A stretch of 64,000 nt of DNA, from assembly GCA_900549235.1 (NCBI GenBank), contig URNT01000009.1, positions 32,667 to 96,666 on the forward strand, given 5' to 3'. Made by a program: the position numbers and the translations under genes. The stretch comes from an uncultured Clostridium sp. (GTDB taxonomy: Bacteria; Bacillota; Clostridia; Lachnospirales; Lachnospiraceae). Positions 33,773-43,527 of this stretch are shown here, piece by piece. The notes under the pieces were generated by a model. It saw only the letters and a list, made by a program, of their open reading frames with translations, searched no databases and was not told the DNA's origin. Numbering within the stretch: position 1 is the stretch's first letter; the number at the start of each line of letters is the position of its first letter.

Positions 33773-36700
33773 ATGAGAGAACGGATCAACCGACTGGCCA
33801 GAGGCATGATAGAAAACGGGATGCCGTCCCTGGTGATCAAACCGGACGGGATCGAAGGGACTGTGGCTCCGGGCGATGTGATCAGGGGCGAGATTACGGT
33901 AAACAGCGGCAACGGGCTGTACATAAAGGGGCTGGTCTATTCCAGCAACAGAAGGGTGCACGTGAAAAACGAAGCCTTCGGCGGCCTGAGAAACCGCATT
34001 ATATATGAAGCAGACAGCAGTTATCTGGAACATGGAGACGAAATCAAGGGATCTTTTTATCTGGTAACCAATGGTGGGGAGAGAGAGATTCCTTATTCTT
34101 TGCGTATTCAGACAGGAGAGGGAGCAGAGGATCTGGGGGCCTTAAAGACACCCAGGGATTTTGCCAATCTGGCAAAGCGGGACACCGGCCTGGCGCTCCG
34201 TATGTTTGAATATCAGGATTTTACAGAAGCGCCCTTTATGCAGGACCCCAGGGTGCGGACCATTTACGAGGGATTAAAGGGAAGGGCCGGAAGGAGGAAC
34301 CTTTTAGAGGAATTTCTGGTGGCTCTGCGGGTGAAGGAGCCGGTGACGCTGACTGTTGATACCTCTCCAAGGATGTATGCAGGGGTGACGGCAGTGACGG
34401 AGGATTCCATCGACATTGCCTCAGGGGGCTGGGGCTATGCCTTTGCGGAGATCAGCTCCGATGCGCCCTTTATCCGCCTGGAGGCCAGACGGATTACCGA
34501 TCAGGATTTTTCCGATAACCGGTATCACGTCAGGTTTCAGATCCTGCCGGAATATCTTCACAGAGGAAGGAATTTCGGCAGGATCACCATCCGCTCCCTG
34601 CGGCAGAGTTTTACCATCCAGGTAGAGGCAGAGGGGATGGGGGAAATGCACCGCAGGCCGGAGGCCGGCCCCAGGATGGACAAGGAAAGCCTGTATCAGT
34701 ATATGTGCCTGCGTCTGGATTATGAGGCGGGAACCTATGAGCCGGCCCTTCTTCTGAATCAGATGATGAAGGAGACAGAGCGCCTGCGGCTTTCCTATCC
34801 CCAGGATGAGAGGACCAGACTTCTTCAGGCCGAGCTTCTGATCCTAAACGGACGCGGCGAGAACGCCGCTCTGGTGCTGGAGGAGGCAAAAGATATGATT
34901 CTTCCGCTGAGGGAGGAGGAGCGGGAGCTTTACTGCTATTATCAGTATTTAAAGGCACTTCTGTCAAAGGACGAGTCCCAGAAGGAAGGGCTGGCGCGCT
35001 ATATCAGAAAGCTTTTGTGGGAAAATGGAGAACAGGCCCCTTATCTGTTTCTCCTTTTGATGAAGCTGGATCCTTCCCTGTACCAGAATCCTTTGTCCCT
35101 GTATCATTCTCTGGAAAACCTTTATAAAAACGGCAGCAGCAGTCCCTTTCTCTATGGGGCGGCCTGCAGGCTTGCGGCGGCTCAGCCAGATCTTCTGGAC
35201 CGGCTGGGGGATTTTGAAATCCAGGTGCTGGGTCTTGGAATTAAAAAGGGACTGGTTACAAGAGAGCTGGCGCTGAAGGCAGCCAGGCTTTTGATGGGAG
35301 TGAAGCATTACAGAAGGCTGGTGGAGCGTCTGGCAGCCTCCCTTTATGAGGTATATCCGGAGATGGAGCTGTTGGAAGCCATATGCAGCCTTCTGATCCG
35401 GGGAGAGCAAAAGACCAGGGAGGCATTTGGCTGGTATGAAAAGGCCATGAGCTGCCATGTGAACCTGACCCGTCTGTATGAATATTTTCTTTATTCCCTG
35501 CCGGAGGATTACGGACATCTGCTTCCCAAGGAGGTGCTCCTTTATTTCTCCTATGACAAGGGTCTGGACAGCCAGAGCAGGGCGGTGCTTTATAAGAACA
35601 TCCTGCTGTATATGAATCCTGCCTCAGATCTTTACCATACCTATACCAGAAATATGGAGCAGTTTGCCATGGAACAGCTGTTCCAGTCCCGGATCAACAG
35701 TTCCCTTGCGGTGATCTACGAGCATATGATCTATAAGGATATGATCGATCCCAGGGTGGCGGCTGTACTTCCCGGCATTTTAAAATCCAGCCGCGTTACC
35801 TGTATGGATCCGGGGATGAAATATGTAATCCTGCGGTATGAGGATCTTCAGGATGAGGAGGTCTACCTTTTAGAGAATGGGGAGGCTTATGTGCCTGTTT
35901 TCTCAAAGGATATGGTGTTTATTTTCCAGGATGCCTACGGAAACCGGTATCTGGATGTAAAGCACCGCCGGATCCCGGTGATGGATAAGACGGAGCTTTT
36001 AAAGCAGTGCTATGAAGTGTATCCCGATCATCCCATGCTGAAGCTTGCGGACTGCAGGCGGATCCTTGAGCGGGGGATCCATGACAAGGAGGAGGCTCAG
36101 GTCCTCTGGGAGGCCATGGATCAGCTAAGGCTGAACCCTGTTTTTAAGAAGCGGATCCTGAAGGCGGTGACGGAGTATTACTGCAGGGAGGCGGGGACAT
36201 TTAACTGTACCTGCCTGATCCAGATGGATAAGAAGGCTCTGGATCCCGCCCAGCGGTGCAGGATCTGCGAGACGCTGATTGATGAGGATTATATCAATGA
36301 AGCCGCCGCCATGCGCAGGGAATACGGCTGCGAGGCAGTGGACCCGGATCGGCTTTTAAAGCTCTGCACCAGGATGATCCTGCAGCAGTATTTTGACCAG
36401 GATACGGAGCTTCTTTCTCTGGCCTATGAGGTGTTTTGTGCTGGGAAGGCAGATGGAGTGGTGCTGGACTATCTCTGTGAGCATTTTAACGGGACTGTGT
36501 CCCAGATGTATGAGCTTCTGATCCAGGGGGAAAAGGAGCATGTGGAGACCTATGATCTGGAGGAGCGGCTGCTGTGCCAGATGCTCTTTGCCGGCTGCTG
36601 CGAGCAGATCGATCCGGTGTTCCAGCTTTATATGAAGAGAAAGGACACCAGGGAAAGTGTGATCAAGGCCTATTTTACCCAGAAAAGCATTCTGTATTTC

Positions 36701-37333
36701 CTGGAAGGGGAGGAGGCTGACGGAAGGGTATTTTCCTATCTGAAAAAGGCAGTGGGCCAGGAGGCGGAAAAGGAGAAGCTGCCTGTGATCTACCTTCTGG
36801 CTCTTACAAAGTATTTCGCGGCCCAGGAGTCCCTTTCAGAGGAGGATAAAAAGCTATGCCGGTCCGCTGCGGGGATTCTGATGGATCAGGGGCTGGTGTT
36901 CCCCTATACCAGGGATTTGTCAAAGCATATCCCTATCCCAGAGGACATCATGGATAAGTCCATGATCGAATACAGGGGAAGCCGTGAGGAGGCGCCGGAT
37001 CTGCGGCTTCGGATCCTTCCTTACGGCCAGGAATTTACGGGCGAGGAGATGCGCCGGGTGTTCCAGGGTATTTATGTGAAGGAAAAGGTACTGTTTGAGG
37101 GCGAGACTATGGAGTACCGGATCTACGACCAGATAGAAGGCAGGAGAGCGCTGGCCGCGGAAGGGAAGCTCCAGTGCGACTGCAAGCTGGAGGGCCGGGA
37201 GAACAGTCGGTTTGCCTGCTTAAACCGTATGAGCGAGAGCCTGTCCGCAGGGGACGGGGAACAGCTCCTTGAGGCCATGGAGGACTATCTGAAGCGGTCT
37301 GCGGCCTTGGGAAGCTTATTTCTTATTGAGTAA
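33773..37333 (+). CDS. Giant DUF5717 family protein of unknown function
   Basis: This 1186-residue protein is of a family I recognise as DUF5717. There is no signal peptide or membrane helix, so it is probably cytoplasmic. Residues about 1-290 are beta-rich and contain paired Ig-like modules (VIRGEITVNSGNGLYIKG; ITIRSLRQSFTIQVEAEG). Residues about 300-1050 are mostly helical with Leu/Tyr-rich TPR- or HEAT-like spacing. The C-terminus is again beta-rich. AGGTGG lies 5 bases before ATG 33773. Genes for DUF5716 and a helical-repeat protein follow in the same direction, and I read the three as one functional unit. No catalytic motif is visible. Confidence 0.82.
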   Translation: MRERINRLARGMIENGMPSLVIKPDGIEGTVAPGDVIRGEITVNSGNGLYIKGLVYSSNRRVHVKNEAFGGLRNRIIYEADSSYLEHGDEIKGSFYLVTNGGEREIPYSLRIQTGEGAEDLGALKTPRDFANLAKRDTGLALRMFEYQDFTEAPFMQDPRVRTIYEGLKGRAGRRNLLEEFLVALRVKEPVTLTVDTSPRMYAGVTAVTEDSIDIASGGWGYAFAEISSDAPFIRLEARRITDQDFSDNRYHVRFQILPEYLHRGRNFGRITIRSLRQSFTIQVEAEGMGEMHRRPEAGPRMDKESLYQYMCLRLDYEAGTYEPALLLNQMMKETERLRLSYPQDERTRLLQAELLILNGRGENAALVLEEAKDMILPLREEERELYCYYQYLKALLSKDESQKEGLARYIRKLLWENGEQAPYLFLLLMKLDPSLYQNPLSLYHSLENLYKNGSSSPFLYGAACRLAAAQPDLLDRLGDFEIQVLGLGIKKGLVTRELALKAARLLMGVKHYRRLVERLAASLYEVYPEMELLEAICSLLIRGEQKTREAFGWYEKAMSCHVNLTRLYEYFLYSLPEDYGHLLPKEVLLYFSYDKGLDSQSRAVLYKNILLYMNPASDLYHTYTRNMEQFAMEQLFQSRINSSLAVIYEHMIYKDMIDPRVAAVLPGILKSSRVTCMDPGMKYVILRYEDLQDEEVYLLENGEAYVPVFSKDMVFIFQDAYGNRYLDVKHRRIPVMDKTELLKQCYEVYPDHPMLKLADCRRILERGIHDKEEAQVLWEAMDQLRLNPVFKKRILKAVTEYYCREAGTFNCTCLIQMDKKALDPAQRCRICETLIDEDYINEAAAMRREYGCEAVDPDRLLKLCTRMILQQYFDQDTELLSLAYEVFCAGKADGVVLDYLCEHFNGTVSQMYELLIQGEKEHVETYDLEERLLCQMLFAGCCEQIDPVFQLYMKRKDTRESVIKAYFTQKSILYFLEGEEADGRVFSYLKKAVGQEAEKEKLPVIYLLALTKYFAAQESLSEEDKKLCRSAAGILMDQGLVFPYTRDLSKHIPIPEDIMDKSMIEYRGSREEAPDLRLRILPYGQEFTGEEMRRVFQGIYVKEKVLFEGETMEYRIYDQIEGRRALAAEGKLQCDCKLEGRENSRFACLNRMSESLSAGDGEQLLEAMEDYLKRSAALGSLFLIE

Positions 37334-37347
37334 ATCGATATGCGCCC

Positions 37348-37410
37348 GGCGGGCACATGGGGTATCCCTGAACTTATGCCGCCTGACGGCGGCGGGGACT
37401 TACAGAGTAA
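37348..37410. repeat. Dispersed GC-rich repeat, family D, copy 2
   Basis: Matches 6530-6592 at 58 of 63 positions, with the same CCGCC-TGAC-GGCGG hairpin. It lies in the 101-base gap between the DUF5717 and DUF5716 genes and ends 24 bases before the latter's start. It lacks the 34-base segment that copy 1 carries between GGCGGGCA direct repeats. Confidence 0.85.
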
Positions 37411-37434
37411 TGGAATTAGATGGAGGAGCTGTCG

Positions 37435-38658
37435 ATGGACGGACTTGTGATTGGTCTGGATCTGAATGATGATTATACCCAGATCAGCTGTTATGATAAA
37501 GAAAAGTCCTGGACCATTCCTACGGTGATCTGCCGGAGGAAGGAGGAGGAGTCCTGGCTTACAGGAGAGGAAGCCTATGCGGCCACCCTTTTGGGGGAAG
37601 GCGTGATCGTGGACAAGCTCCTTAAGCTGGTAAGGAAGGACGGGACATCAACCATAGGAGGCACCTGCTACAGCGGCGGGATGCTCCTGAACCAGTTTAT
37701 TAAAAAAATGCTGGCCTATCCCCAGAAGGAATTTGGCTGCGTGGAGATCGCCCAGCTGGTGGTGACCCTTCAGAAGGTGGACGCAAGGCTGATGGATACC
37801 CTGATGTACTGCGCTGACTATCTTGGGATCCCCAGGGATCGGGTTCATGTGATCAGCCATACAGAAAGCTTTGTCTACTATGTGCTGAGCCAGAAAAAGG
37901 AGCTGTGGACCAATCATGTGGGGCTTTTTGAGCTGGCCTCAGGCCGCCTGTGCTATTATGAAATGAAGGTACAGCGGGGCATGCGCCGAAATATGGTTCA
38001 GGCAGAGGCACAGAACCTGGAGGAGGCATTTAACCTGGATATTCTGACCAACCCTTCCGGAGCCAGGATGGGGGATCAGATCCTCTGTGCCTGCGGGGAC
38101 AAGCTGCTGAATAAAAAGCTGTTTTCCACCGTATTCCTTACGGGAAAGGGCTTTGAGGATCCTTCCTGGGCCCAGGGCTTTATGAAGCTGGCCTGCAGCC
38201 GAAGAAAGGTCTTTGTAGAATCTCCCCTCTTCGCAAAGGGGGCGGCCTATAAGGGGCAGGACTATATGCAGGATGGAACCTCCTATCCCTATATCCTGAT
38301 CTGCGAGGGCCGGCTGCAGTCGGAGGTTTCCTTAAAGGTGATGCGCCGGGGAAGGGAGTACCAGCTTGTGGCAGCTACCTACGGGGACAGCTGGTATGAG
38401 TCAAGAAGCTCCCTGGAGCTGATCCTGGAGAATGAACGGGACATTGAATTTACCATTACCTCTCTGGACGGCAGGAAAAAGCGTCAGGTGCGGGTGCCCT
38501 TATCCGGCTTTCCGGAGCGCCCGGCGCGGACCACAAGGATCGAGATGAACGTGGGCTTTACTAATGAGGAAACCATGATGGTTGTGATCCGTGACAAGGG
38601 CTTTGGGGAGCTGTATCCGGCCTCCGATGCGGTTGTGAGACAAGAGGTGAAGCTATGA
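37435..38658 (+). CDS. DUF5716 family protein, probable actin/Hsp70-fold ATPase-like
   Basis: This 407-residue protein begins MDGLVIGLDLNDDYTQISCY, which resembles the phosphate-1 loop of the actin/Hsp70/FGGY fold. EEAYAATLLGEGVIVDKLLKL and VFLTGKGFEDPSW are where phosphate-2 and adenosine loops would be expected, although canonical motifs are weak. I know it as DUF5716. The C-terminal 120 residues are beta-rich (LELILENERDIEFTITSLDG). ATG 37435 has GGAGGAG 6 bases upstream; an in-frame ATG at 37420 overlaps that site and is unlikely. Its stop overlaps the next gene. Nucleotide binding is an inference. Confidence 0.8.
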   Translation: MDGLVIGLDLNDDYTQISCYDKEKSWTIPTVICRRKEEESWLTGEEAYAATLLGEGVIVDKLLKLVRKDGTSTIGGTCYSGGMLLNQFIKKMLAYPQKEFGCVEIAQLVVTLQKVDARLMDTLMYCADYLGIPRDRVHVISHTESFVYYVLSQKKELWTNHVGLFELASGRLCYYEMKVQRGMRRNMVQAEAQNLEEAFNLDILTNPSGARMGDQILCACGDKLLNKKLFSTVFLTGKGFEDPSWAQGFMKLACSRRKVFVESPLFAKGAAYKGQDYMQDGTSYPYILICEGRLQSEVSLKVMRRGREYQLVAATYGDSWYESRSSLELILENERDIEFTITSLDGRKKRQVRVPLSGFPERPARTTRIEMNVGFTNEETMMVVIRDKGFGELYPASDAVVRQEVKL

Positions 38659-39473
38659 GTCTGCTGCTTTGCAGGCGTGAGCCTGTGTCCCAGCCTTATT
38701 ATATCGAGGTTCTGGGCATACATATATACTCCTCCCAGGAGCTGTGCTATGTAATGTATCACCATCCCCTTTTAGTAATGGAGGAATTTATCGATGAGCC
38801 CCTGCTGGCCTTTATACGGCAGGAGCTGGATATGGGCTTTGTGGCCGGAAGGATGGAAAAGCTCTTGGAGGCGGGAAGCAGGGCAGAGGAGATATGCTAT
38901 CTGTTTCTGACGGAATGTGATTACTATACGGAGCGTGAGCTTTTAAAGTTTAAAAATACTGCCGCTGCCTACCGCGCCATGGAGCCGGCGGCCTATGAAA
39001 AGGCCAGAGCTGATTATTACTTTGAGCGGCGCCAGTACGGACGGGCGGCTTCCAGGTATGAGAAGCTTCTGGAGCAGGCAGGGGAAAGAGAGACACCGCC
39101 GGATGATGCATTCCTGGCAAAGGTACACAATAACCTGGGAGCCGCCTATGCCCAGATGTTTCAGTTCCGCCGGGCATTTGCTGCCTATGACGAGGCCTAT
39201 AAGCTGGGAAAGAGCCCTGAGGTCCTAAAGCGGATCTATTTTCTCACTCGGTTTTCTGAGGAACTGGATGTAAAGGATGGCTACCGGGCCCTGTTTCGTG
39301 AGGAACTGAGGACAGAGTGGGACAAAGAAGCGGCCCAGGCCAGGATGGACGCGGAGCAGGCCGAGGAGGTGCGGAAGCTGAGAACCCTGTTTAAAAAGGA
39401 GCCCCAGAGACGGATGGAGGAGGCAGGGGCTATGGTGAATCGGTGGAAGCAGGAGTATAGGAGTATGGTGTAG
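38655..39473 (+). CDS. Helical-repeat (TPR-like) protein of the DUF5717/DUF5716 cluster
   Basis: I do not recognise a named family for this 272-residue protein. The N-terminal part (about 1-100) is mixed. Residues about 110-200 have TPR-type spacing (RADYYFERRQYGRAASRYEK; VHNNLGAAYAQMFQFRRAFA). The C-terminus is a charged helix ending in WKQEYRSM. ATG 38655 overlaps the DUF5716 stop (ATGA), so the two are translationally coupled and probably interact. No signal peptide is seen. Confidence 0.8.
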   Translation: MSLLLCRREPVSQPYYIEVLGIHIYSSQELCYVMYHHPLLVMEEFIDEPLLAFIRQELDMGFVAGRMEKLLEAGSRAEEICYLFLTECDYYTERELLKFKNTAAAYRAMEPAAYEKARADYYFERRQYGRAASRYEKLLEQAGERETPPDDAFLAKVHNNLGAAYAQMFQFRRAFAAYDEAYKLGKSPEVLKRIYFLTRFSEELDVKDGYRALFREELRTEWDKEAAQARMDAEQAEEVRKLRTLFKKEPQRRMEEAGAMVNRWKQEYRSMV

Positions 39474-39586
39474 AAGGGATCCGGCAATATTAAGATGAGT
39501 AGGCTGAAGTGCTTTTTTAAGATTGAAACAGATGCTTGTCTATTTGGCGGATAGGAGCATCATAGAAGGAAACAAAAGAGCATGTC

Positions 39587-39739
39587 TTACATTCCCTTCC
39601 CCTTCCTTCCCCTATATTCCCTTAAAAATTCCTCCTGCTCCTCATCATCCCTTTTTCGGTCATCGGAGGTACGGGCGGCGACACAGCAGTAGAGGACGAA
39701 GGCAGCCGCTGCCAGCAGTAAAATGACTAAAATGATCAT
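39587..39739 (-). CDS. 50-residue single-pass membrane protein
   Basis: A short minus-strand frame in the 398-base gap between the TPR-like gene and the lipoprotein gene. It has an N-terminal transmembrane helix (MIILVILLLAAAAFVLYCCV), then a strongly charged tail (TSDDRKRDDEEQEEF ... REYRGRKGKGM). GAAAGGAAAGGGG lies 4-6 bases before its ATG. The hydrophobic-then-charged pattern and good ribosome binding site argue that it is real, although I know no family. The rest of the gap shows only an AT-rich promoter-like stretch. Confidence 0.62.
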   Translation of the reverse strand: MIILVILLLAAAAFVLYCCVAARTSDDRKRDDEEQEEFLREYRGRKGKGM

Positions 39740-39871
39740 AAATGCCCCTTTCCTTTTTCTTTCAATATATGAATGGTATTTCGTAAATATTCTTAAATAT
39801 TATCGTACTAGATTTCACCCTGTCAATGGAATATAATGGTACAAAAAACAGGATACCATGAGAGGAGATCT

Positions 39872-40471
39872 ATGATAAAAAAGGGAGCAGGGATTTTTGT
39901 GTGGATGATGCTTACTGTTTCGGTCTGGGGCTGCGGCAGGGTGCTGCCTCTGCCTTCGGAGACGCCGGTATCCGCAGAGGCAGAAACACAGATGCAGGTA
40001 CAGCCGGAGACAGAGACCCAGATCCGCATTGAATCCGACTTGGATCAGGAAGAGGCTCCTTTGGAGGAGACGGCTGCCCAGGAGGCACAGAGAGACGGAT
40101 TTTCCAGCGGGGACGTGTCAGAGAATTTGAAAGAAGCCTTTTTGGAGACGGAACAGCAGGCCCTGGTCCTGGAGGAAAGCCTTAACAACGCAATGAATCA
40201 GACGGACATGAACCTGGCCTCAAAGGACATCTATGAGCTCTGGGACAAACAGCTCAATGATATATGGAGCGTTCTAAAGCAGACACAGGATCCGGCTTTT
40301 ATGGAAGAGCTGACAAAGGAGCAGAGAGCCTGGATCCAGGAAAAGGAGGCAGCTGTTAAGGCAGCCGGAGCGGAGTATGAGGGAGGCACAATGCAGCCTC
40401 TGGCGATGAACCGGAAAGCGGCGGATCTGACAAAAGAGCGGGCGTATGAGCTGATGGAGCTGTTTCAGTAG
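39872..40471 (+). CDS. Lipoprotein-like protein with LprI/DUF1311-type domain
   Basis: This 199-residue exported protein has a signal segment MIKKGAGIFVWMMLTVSVWG followed by CGR; the lipobox is imperfect (SVWGC). A Glu/Gln/Thr-rich spacer runs to about residue 90. The C-terminal 90 residues have the LprI-like pattern of DUF1311: NQTDMNLASKDIYELWDKQL, then FMEELTKEQRAWIQEKE and a final helix. ATG 39872 follows AGAGGAGATC; an upstream in-frame start would add 12 residues before the signal. The role is unknown; LprI itself is a lysozyme inhibitor. The paired cysteines usual in DUF1311 are absent. Confidence 0.78.
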   Translation: MIKKGAGIFVWMMLTVSVWGCGRVLPLPSETPVSAEAETQMQVQPETETQIRIESDLDQEEAPLEETAAQEAQRDGFSSGDVSENLKEAFLETEQQALVLEESLNNAMNQTDMNLASKDIYELWDKQLNDIWSVLKQTQDPAFMEELTKEQRAWIQEKEAAVKAAGAEYEGGTMQPLAMNRKAADLTKERAYELMELFQ

Positions 40472-40489
40472 AAAATAGCGATTATTATC

Positions 40490-40518
40490 TTGACAAAACC
40501 TGAAAAAAAATTTATGCT
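40490..40518 (+). promoter_or_regulatory. Sigma-A promoter of the valS T-box transcript
   Basis: TTGACA (40490-40495) and TATGCT (40513-40518) are separated by 17 bases. The predicted transcription start, near 40525, falls just before the T-box leader. Confidence 0.75.
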
Positions 40519-40524
40519 TTACAG

Positions 40525-40841
40525 TAACCGATATAGATCAATGGCGATGAAGAAGAGGAGTACGGCATAAGGACCATCAGAGAGGGAGGCTCACGGGCTG
40601 AGAGGCGTCCCGGGGAACCTGTGGCGGAAGGTAGCTTTGGAGCCGGAGCTGTGAAAGAAGGCCAGGGGCGTTTCAGGTAGCAGCTTCCGCAGTGCCCACG
40701 TTACGGGCAGGAGCAGACCTGGTAAGCTAGGCAGGCTCCGCTGAGATTGTCAGGATTCCTGACAGAAGCAGAGGTGGTACCGCGCGATGTCGCCCTTTGT
40801 ATCCTTTTTGAGAGAGAAGGATATAAGGGGCGTTTTTATTT
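40525..40841 (+). ncRNA. T-box riboswitch, valine-specific
   Basis: The 393-base gap before valS holds a full T-box leader. The GATGAAGAAGAGGAGTA start of Stem I is at about 40544, an AGAGAGGGAGG segment at about 40576, and the tRNA-acceptor-binding T-box AGAGGTGGTACCGCG at about 40770-40784. A terminator closes the leader. By alignment with other T-boxes the specifier is GUA at 40631-40633, a valine codon, followed by G and then TTTGGAGCC. This agrees with the downstream gene. Uncharged tRNA-Val would favour antitermination. Confidence 0.93.
40791..40841 (+). terminator. T-box terminator hairpin
   Basis: CGCCCTTTGTATCCT pairs with AGGATATAAGGGGCG (15 bp including G-U pairs), followed by TTTTTATTTT. 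It competes with the antiterminator formed by the T-box sequence just upstream. Confidence 0.85.
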
Positions 40842-40864
40842 TACATGATAAGGAGAATCCAACC

Positions 40865-43507
40865 ATGAAGGAACTTGAAAAGACCTACAACCCGGCCCAG
40901 ATTGAGGACCGTCTTTACGAAAAATGGATGAAGGGGCGATATTTCCACGCAGAGGTAAACCGCAGTAAAAAGCCCTTTACCATTGTTATGCCCCCGCCAA
41001 ATATCACAGGGCAGCTCCATATGGGACATGCCCTTGACAACACCATGCAGGATATTCTCATCCGCTATAAGAGGATGCAGGGCTATGAGGCATTATGGCA
41101 GCCAGGTACAGACCATGCGGCTATTGCCACCGAGGTAAAGGTAATCGATAAGCTGAAAAAGGAGGGCATCGACAAGGCAGACCTTGGACGCGAGGGCTTC
41201 CTGAAGGAGTGCTGGAACTGGCGTGACGAGTACGGCACCCGTATTGTAAAGCAGCTTCACAAGCTGGGCTCCTCCGCCGACTGGGAAAGGGAGCGCTTTA
41301 CCATGGATGAGGGCTGCTCTGACGCTGTCCTTGAAGTATTTGTAAAGCTTTATGAAAAGGGATATATTTACAAGGGTTCCAGGATCATCAACTGGTGTCC
41401 TGTATGCCAGACCTCTATTTCAGACGCTGAGGTAGAGCATGTGGAGCAGGACGGTTTCTTCTGGCATATCAACTATCCGGTTGTGGGCGAGCCGGGACGG
41501 TTCGTAGAAATCGCTACCACAAGGCCGGAGACCCTTCTTGGTGATACGGCAGTGGCTGTGAATCCGGAGGATGAGCGCTACAAAGATATTGTAGGAAAGC
41601 TGTTAAAGCTGCCTCTGACAGACCGCGAGATTCCGGTGATTGCAGACGCCTATGTAGATAAGGAATTTGGTACCGGCTGCGTTAAAATCACACCGGCCCA
41701 TGACCCAAATGACTTTGAGGTAGGAAAGCGCCACAACCTGGAGGAGCTTGTTATTTTAAATGATGATGCCACTGTCAATGTACCCGGCCCTTACTTTGGT
41801 ATGGACCGCTATGAGGCAAGAAAAGCCATCGTAGCTGATCTTGAGGCTCAGGGCCTTCTGGCAAAGGTAGTTCCTCATTCCCACAATGTAGGAACCCATG
41901 ACCGCTGCAAGACCACCGTTGAGCCTATGGTGAAGCAGCAGTGGTTTGTTAAAATGGAGGAGATGGCAAAGCCTGCCATAGAGGCATTAAAGTCAGGACA
42001 GCTGAAATTCGTTCCTGAGAGCTTCGGAAAGACCTACCTTCACTGGTTAGAGGGCATCCGCGACTGGTGCATTTCCCGTCAGCTCTGGTGGGGCCACCGG
42101 ATCCCGGCTTATTACTGTGAGGACTGCGGGGAGCTGGTGGTTGCAAAGACCGCTCCCGATACCTGCCCCAAGTGCGGCGGACATCATTTGAAGCAGGATG
42201 AGGATACCCTGGATACCTGGTTTTCCTCTGCCCTGTGGCCTTTCTCTACCCTTGGCTGGCCGGAGAAAACAGAGGATCTGGACTATTTCTATCCTACGGA
42301 TGTGCTGGTAACGGGCTACGACATCATTTTCTTCTGGGTGATCCGTATGGTATTCTCCGGCATTGAGCAGACCGGAAAGCTGCCTTTCCATACAGTGCTG
42401 ATCCACGGTCTGGTAAGAGATTCCCAGGGCCGCAAGATGAGCAAGTCCCTTGGAAATGGAATCGACCCTCTGGAGGTGATTGACAAGTACGGCGCAGACG
42501 CCCTGCGTATGACCCTGATCACCGGAAATGCCCCAGGCAACGATATGCGTTTTTACTGGGAGCGTGTGGAGAACAGCCGCAACTTTGCAAATAAGGTATG
42601 GAACGCCTCACGGTTTATTATGATGAACATCGAGAAGGCTCCGGATGTAAGCGGCGTGACCCTTGAGAGCCTTACCATGGCGGACAGATGGATCCTTTCC
42701 AAGGTAAATACCCTGACAAAGGACATTACGGAGAACCTTGACAAATATGAGCTGGGAATCGCTCTTCAGAAGGTATATGACTTTATCTGGGAGGAATTCT
42801 GCGACTGGTATATCGAGATGGTAAAGCCAAGGCTGTATCAGGAGGAGGATGAGACGAAGGCGGCGGCCATCTGGACCCTGAAGCAGGTACTGATCCAGGC
42901 GTTAAAGCTGCTGCATCCATTTATGCCATTTATCACAGAGGAGATTTTCTGCAACCTTCAGGACCAGGAGGAGACCATTATGGTATCCCAGTGGCCGATG
43001 TACTGTGAGGATTGGGCTTTTGAGACGGAGGAGCAGTCGGTGGAGCTGATCAAGGAGGCTGTAAGGGCTATCCGGAATGTGCGGACCTCTATGAATGTGC
43101 CCCCCAGCAAGAAGGCCGCTGTCTATGTGGTATCAGAGGATGAATCAATCCTTCAGGTATTTGACCGCAGCCGCAGCTTCTTCGCTTCTCTGGGTTATGC
43201 AGGCCAGGTATTCCTCCAGAAGGACAAGGAGGGGATCGGCGAGGACGCAGTGTCCGCAGTGATCCATAAGGCAGTGATCTATATGCCATTTGCTGACCTG
43301 GTAGACATCGAAAAGGAGATCCTGCGCCTTAAAAATGAGGAGAAGAAGCTGGCAGGAGAGCTGGCGCGCTCTCACGGTATGCTGAACAATGAAAAGTTTG
43401 TAAGCCGGGCCCCGGAGGCAAAAATCGCCGAGGAAAGGGCAAAGCTTGAGAAATATACTCAGATGATGGAGCAGGTTAAGACACGTCTGGCGCAGCTGGA
43501 AAAATAA
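40865..43507 (+). CDS. valS: Valyl-tRNA synthetase
   Basis: Class Ia synthetase of 880 residues that charges tRNA-Val and edits threonine. HIGH is present as [14 protein letters not shown] (about residues 43-56). The CP1 editing domain has [19 protein letters not shown] and the KMSKS motif reads [14 protein letters not shown] (near residue 525). The C-terminal coiled coil ([20 protein letters not shown]) is typical of ValS. ATG 40865 follows AAGGAG; an upstream in-frame start falls inside the T-box terminator and is rejected. Control is by the T-box. Confidence 0.97.
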   Translation: MKELEKTYNPAQIEDRLYEKWMKGRYFHAEVNRSKKPFTIVMPPPNITGQLHMGHALDNTMQDILIRYKRMQGYEALWQPGTDHAAIATEVKVIDKLKKEGIDKADLGREGFLKECWNWRDEYGTRIVKQLHKLGSSADWERERFTMDEGCSDAVLEVFVKLYEKGYIYKGSRIINWCPVCQTSISDAEVEHVEQDGFFWHINYPVVGEPGRFVEIATTRPETLLGDTAVAVNPEDERYKDIVGKLLKLPLTDREIPVIADAYVDKEFGTGCVKITPAHDPNDFEVGKRHNLEELVILNDDATVNVPGPYFGMDRYEARKAIVADLEAQGLLAKVVPHSHNVGTHDRCKTTVEPMVKQQWFVKMEEMAKPAIEALKSGQLKFVPESFGKTYLHWLEGIRDWCISRQLWWGHRIPAYYCEDCGELVVAKTAPDTCPKCGGHHLKQDEDTLDTWFSSALWPFSTLGWPEKTEDLDYFYPTDVLVTGYDIIFFWVIRMVFSGIEQTGKLPFHTVLIHGLVRDSQGRKMSKSLGNGIDPLEVIDKYGADALRMTLITGNAPGNDMRFYWERVENSRNFANKVWNASRFIMMNIEKAPDVSGVTLESLTMADRWILSKVNTLTKDITENLDKYELGIALQKVYDFIWEEFCDWYIEMVKPRLYQEEDETKAAAIWTLKQVLIQALKLLHPFMPFITEEIFCNLQDQEETIMVSQWPMYCEDWAFETEEQSVELIKEAVRAIRNVRTSMNVPPSKKAAVYVVSEDESILQVFDRSRSFFASLGYAGQVFLQKDKEGIGEDAVSAVIHKAVIYMPFADLVDIEKEILRLKNEEKKLAGELARSHGMLNNEKFVSRAPEAKIAEERAKLEKYTQMMEQVKTRLAQLEK

Positions 43508-43527
43508 GACCCACAAGGAGAAGGGTT

